A stretch of 64,000 nucleotides of DNA from Sandaracinaceae bacterium (lineage in GTDB: Bacteria; Myxococcota_A; Polyangia; Polyangiales; Houyiibacteriaceae): the NCBI GenBank assembly GCA_016706685.1, contig JADJJE010000002.1, positions 186,001 through 250,000 of the forward strand, in the 5' to 3' direction. A program made the position numbers and the translations under genes. The first letter of the stretch is position 1. Every line of letters begins with the position of its first letter. The notes beneath the pieces are model-generated. The model searched no databases, was not told the DNA's origin, and saw only the letters and a list, made by a program, of their open reading frames with translations. This document shows, piece by piece, positions 60,795-64,000 of this stretch.

Positions 60795-63163
60795 GTGCTG
60801 ATCGGACCCCTGCACCGCAAGCTGCTGCGCGACCTGCGTGAGCTCAGCGGGCCCATCACCACCATCGCGGTCGTGGTCGCCTGCGGCGTCAGCGCGTTCC
60901 TGAGCCTGTCCGGGACGCATCGCGCTCTGGTGGACGCCCGTGCTCGCTACTACACCGCGCAGCGCATGGGCGACGTGTTCGCCACCGCCGAGCGCGCGCC
61001 CGAGAGCCTGGCCGCGCGCATCGCGGCGCTGCCGGGTGTGAGCCGTGTCCAGACCCGTGTGGTCACGGGCGTGCGCATCCCGATGCCCAGCTTGGAGAGC
61101 CCTGCCGACGGGCTCTTGGTGTCCATCCCGCGAGATGGCGTGGAGCGCCTGAGCGCCATCCGCATGGTCAGCGGGCGACGTCCGCTCTCGGGCCACGACG
61201 ACGAGGTGGTGGTGCTGGAGGCGTTCGCCCTCGTTCATGGGCTCGAGCTGGGTGATCCGCTGCGCGTCGTGATCGAGGGCCAGGAGCGCACGCTGCGGGT
61301 GGTGGGCTTGGCCATGTCGCCCGAGTGGGTCTTCCCCGTGCAGCCGGGCAGCTTCGCGCCCGACAACGCGCGCTTCGCGGTGGTCTGGATGTCGCGGCCG
61401 GCGCTGGCAGCGCTGACGGACCAAGAGGGGGCCTTCAACGAGGTGGTGCTGGAGCTCCAGGCGCACGCGCAGGCGCCGGTGGTGATCGAGGCGCTCGACC
61501 AGATGCTCGAGCCCTATGGGGGCTGGGTGCCTACGGCCTCGACCGGCAGATCTCGGACTACTTCCTGTCCCAAGACCTCCAGCAGCTCGAGGGCATCGCC
61601 ACCTTCGCGCCCGTGCTCTTCCTGGCGGTCGCCGCCTTCCTGCTCAACGTGGTGCTCGCGCGCATCGTGTCGTTGCAGCGCGGCGTGGTGGCCACGCTGA
61701 AGGCGCTGGGCTACACGGACGTCAGCATCGCGCTCCACTATCTCGAGCTGGTGGTGGTGATCGTCACGCTCGGCGCGACGCTCGGCCTGATCCTCGGCAA
61801 GTGGCTCGGGAACATGGTCACCAGCCTCTACCTCGGCTTCTATCACCTGCCCCACGTGGTCTTCAGTGTGCCCCTCGACACGGCCGCCGCGGCCATCGTC
61901 ACCGCGCTGATCGCCGGTGTGGTGGGCGGCCTCGGCGCCGTGCGCAGCATCCTGAGCATGACCCCGGCCGAGGCGATGCGGCCGCCCACCCCCCCCGCGT
62001 ACCATGGCGGGCGGCAGATGCCCCAGTGGCTGCGTCTGGTCATTTCCCCGTCGTTCCGCATGGTGACGCGCGAGCTCGTGCGGCAGCCCATCCGCACGCT
62101 ATTGAGCGTCGTCGGCATCGCGATGTCCGTGGGGCTGCTGGTGCTCGGAGCGTCCATCACCGACTCGATGGAGGTCCTCATGGGCCAGCTGCTCCCCTCC
62201 ACGCAGCGCGACGACCTCTCGGTCTCGCTGCGGTCGCCCGTGCCGCTCGCGTCGCTCTCGACCTTTCGCGCCATGGAAGGTGTCCAACGCGCCGAGGGGC
62301 TACGCGTCGTGCCTGCGCGCTTCGAGATGGGGGCGCGTCAGCGTACGGCGACGATCACCGGGTATGCCGAGGATCACGACCTGCGCGCGCTGCGCGACCT
62401 CACGGGACATCGCGAGTCCATCCCGGCGCAGGGCATGGTGCTGACCCAGATCCTGGGCGAGCGCCTGGGTGTCCGCGTGGGGGAGCACGTGCGCGTCGTC
62501 GTCCTCGACGGCGAGCGGCGCACCCTCTCCATCCCCGTCGCTGGCTTCGTCAATGAGCCCATGGGCATGGCGGGGCACATGGAGCTCTCTGCGCTGCATC
62601 GCCTGCTCGCGGAGCCGGAGAGCATCAATACGGTGTTGCTGGCAGTGGACCCGTTGGCTGCTGGCGAGGTGCAGGCGCGTGTGGACGACATGCCGATGGT
62701 GGGGTCGTCAGGCAACGTCAAGCGCTCCATCGCGCAGTTCGCCGAGCAGAGCGGGAAGTCGATGGACATCTTCGCTACCGTCATCTCGCTCTTCGCGGCG
62801 GCCATCACCATCGGCGTCGTCTACAACAACGCGCGCATCGCGCTGAACACCCGCCAGCGGGACCTCGCCTCCATGCGCATCCTGGGCTTCACGCAGCCCG
62901 AGATCAGCGCCGTGCTGCTGAGCGAGCTGACGTTGCAGGTGGTGCTCGCGCTGCCCTTCGGACTCTGGCTAGGGCGCCAGATGCTGCGCGGTATGATGGC
63001 GGGCATCGACCCCGAGGTGTACCGCATGCCCATCGTCATCCACTCGTCCAGCTACACCACGGCCGCGGTGGTCACGGTGCTCGCCTCGCTGGTGGCCGGA
63101 TACATCGTTCGTCGCCGGCTCGACTCGCTCGATCTGATCGGCACGCTCAAGACAAGGGACTGA
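60795..63163 (+). CDS. FtsX-like ABC transporter permease, frameshifted
   Basis: The first half (from GTG 60795) has a transmembrane helix (TTIAVVVACGVSAFLSL) and a MacB-like periplasmic domain (ARIAALPGVSRVQTRV). At about 61519-61523 a run of five Gs lacks a sixth, and the frame changes from PYGGW to GLGAYGLDRQIS. The second half adds an FtsX domain (FAPVLFLAVAAFLLNV) with several helices, a second periplasmic domain and a final FtsX domain (ATVISLFAAAITIGVVYNNARIALNTR). The restored 789-residue protein has the two-FtsX-domain layout of exporters of lipids or peptides. Confidence 0.88.
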
Positions 63164-63166
63164 AGT

Positions 63167-64000
63167 ATGAGTGAACGCGCAACGCTTCGACGCACCCTGC
63201 GCAACGGTGCTTACGTACTCCTGGTGGTGGTCGCCGGCGGCGCGCTCTATCTGGGCTCCCAGCCGAAACCCGAGCCCGTGGACACGGTGCGGATCGCGCG
63301 CGGGAGGTTGGCGGTGACCGTGGAGGACGACGGCCGCACGCGCGTCAGCGACCGCTACTCGCTCTCGGCGCCCATCTCCGGTTCGCTCGCGCGCATCACG
63401 CTCGAGCCCGGAGATCCCGTCACGGTGGAGACCGTGGTGGCCCACATCGGCGCCATGGAGGTGATGCTGATGGACCCGCGCACGCGGGCGCAGGCCGAAG
63501 CGAGCTTGGCAGCGGCGGTGGCCAGCCAGTCGCGCGTCCACGCCGAGGTCACGCGGGCCGAGACCGCGGCACAGTTCGCGCAGCAAGAGCAAGCGCGCCA
63601 AGAGGGACTGGCCACTGGCGGAGGGGCCCCGCGAGCGGTCGCCGATCGTGCGCGCTACGAGGCGCAGAGCGCGGCCGAGGCTCTTGCGAGCGCGCGCTTC
63701 GCCGCTCGCGTGGCCGATCACGAGGTGCGCGTGGTGCGCGCGTCGCTGAGCCGCGAGGGGAGCGAGACCGAGGTGCTGCCGCTGCTCGCGCCGGTGGATG
63801 GCGTGGTGCTGCGCGTCTTCGCGGAGAGCGCTGGCGTGGTGCAAGCCGGTCAGCCGCTCCTCGAGATCGGCGACCCGGCCAGCCTCGAGGTGGTGGTGGA
63901 GGTGTTGACGACCGAAGCCGTGGCCATCGAGGTGGGCGACCCGGTGGAGCTGGTGCGCTGGGGTGGCGGCGAGAGCCTGCACGGGCGCGTGCGCGTGAAG
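63167..64000 (+). CDS. HlyD-family periplasmic adaptor protein, truncated at window end
   Basis: The ATG at 63167 lies 3 nt after the permease stop. The first 278 codons encode a membrane anchor (AYVLLVVVAGGALYL), a lipoyl-like half (APISGSLARITLEPGDPV), a coiled-coil hairpin (Ala/Gln/Glu-rich, residues about 105-190), the second lipoyl half (APVDGVVLRVFAESAGVV) and the start of a beta-barrel domain. This is a MacA/HlyD-type adaptor linking the ATPase and permease to an outer-membrane channel outside the window. The C-terminus is missing. Confidence 0.87.
   Translation, partial: MSERATLRRTLRNGAYVLLVVVAGGALYLGSQPKPEPVDTVRIARGRLAVTVEDDGRTRVSDRYSLSAPISGSLARITLEPGDPVTVETVVAHIGAMEVMLMDPRTRAQAEASLAAAVASQSRVHAEVTRAETAAQFAQQEQARQEGLATGGGAPRAVADRARYEAQSAAEALASARFAARVADHEVRVVRASLSREGSETEVLPLLAPVDGVVLRVFAESAGVVQAGQPLLEIGDPASLEVVVEVLTTEAVAIEVGDPVELVRWGGGESLHGRVRVK

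Overview
The window is uniformly GC-rich and gene-dense, with genes on both strands and many ATGA/GTGA start-stop overlaps. It carries many secreted lipoproteins, DUF1592/DUF1552 proteins, membrane Ser/Thr kinases, multiheme cytochromes, and TetR plus acyl-CoA dehydrogenase genes. This fits a Myxococcota chromosome (Polyangia/Sandaracinaceae-like). The assignment is inference from gene content; no rRNA or tRNA gene was seen.

Layout. 1-2885: a truncated ketosteroid-dehydrogenase-like flavoprotein with a 3Fe-4S ferredoxin, divergent from a ferredoxin reductase; the gap holds an exact match to the actinobacterial KstR operator consensus. 2954-8793: a five-gene export operon (DUF1592 lipoprotein, Tat-exported DUF1552 protein, lipoprotein, haem-motif lipoprotein, outer-membrane protein). 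8874-9119: a palindrome-rich REP/BIME-like element. 9141-15394: an operon ending in uvrD/pcrA. 15435-21505: a membrane cytochrome b, a 23-haem-motif cytochrome, a 10-motif cytochrome, an outer-membrane beta-barrel and a haem lipoprotein. With the divergent flavin/Fe-S oxidoreductase at 14072-15394, these look like a complete trans-envelope electron conduit and are the most interesting system here.

21553-28076: Uma2 protein, DUF547 lipoprotein, TetR regulator, and a coupled acyl-CoA dehydrogenase/APH-kinase/amidohydrolase operon that resembles a split ACAD10/11. 28096-35599: lipoproteins, a TonB-dependent receptor with its own TonB C-terminal domain, hexamer microsatellites and a ModF-like double ATPase. 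35606-42119: an operon of a neutral ceramidase and two alpha/beta-hydrolase-like lipoproteins. 42307-45532: two acyl-CoA dehydrogenases; a brnTA toxin-antitoxin module sits between two 84-bp copies of the 3' end of the second one.

45562-53242: OmpA-like lipoprotein, FMN split-barrel protein, second Uma2, two tandem membrane Ser/Thr kinases and a TetR gene. 53245-54199: a near-perfect palindromic operator and a DUF2236 oxygenase. 54203-56822: xseA-aroE-DUF167. 56892-64000: an HSL-type esterase, a photolyase, and an ABC exporter (ATPase, FtsX permease, truncated HlyD adaptor).

Seven otherwise intact genes carry a single net one-base frameshift, mostly at short homopolymers. This looks more like residual sequencing error than gene decay, and reconstructed proteins are described as such.
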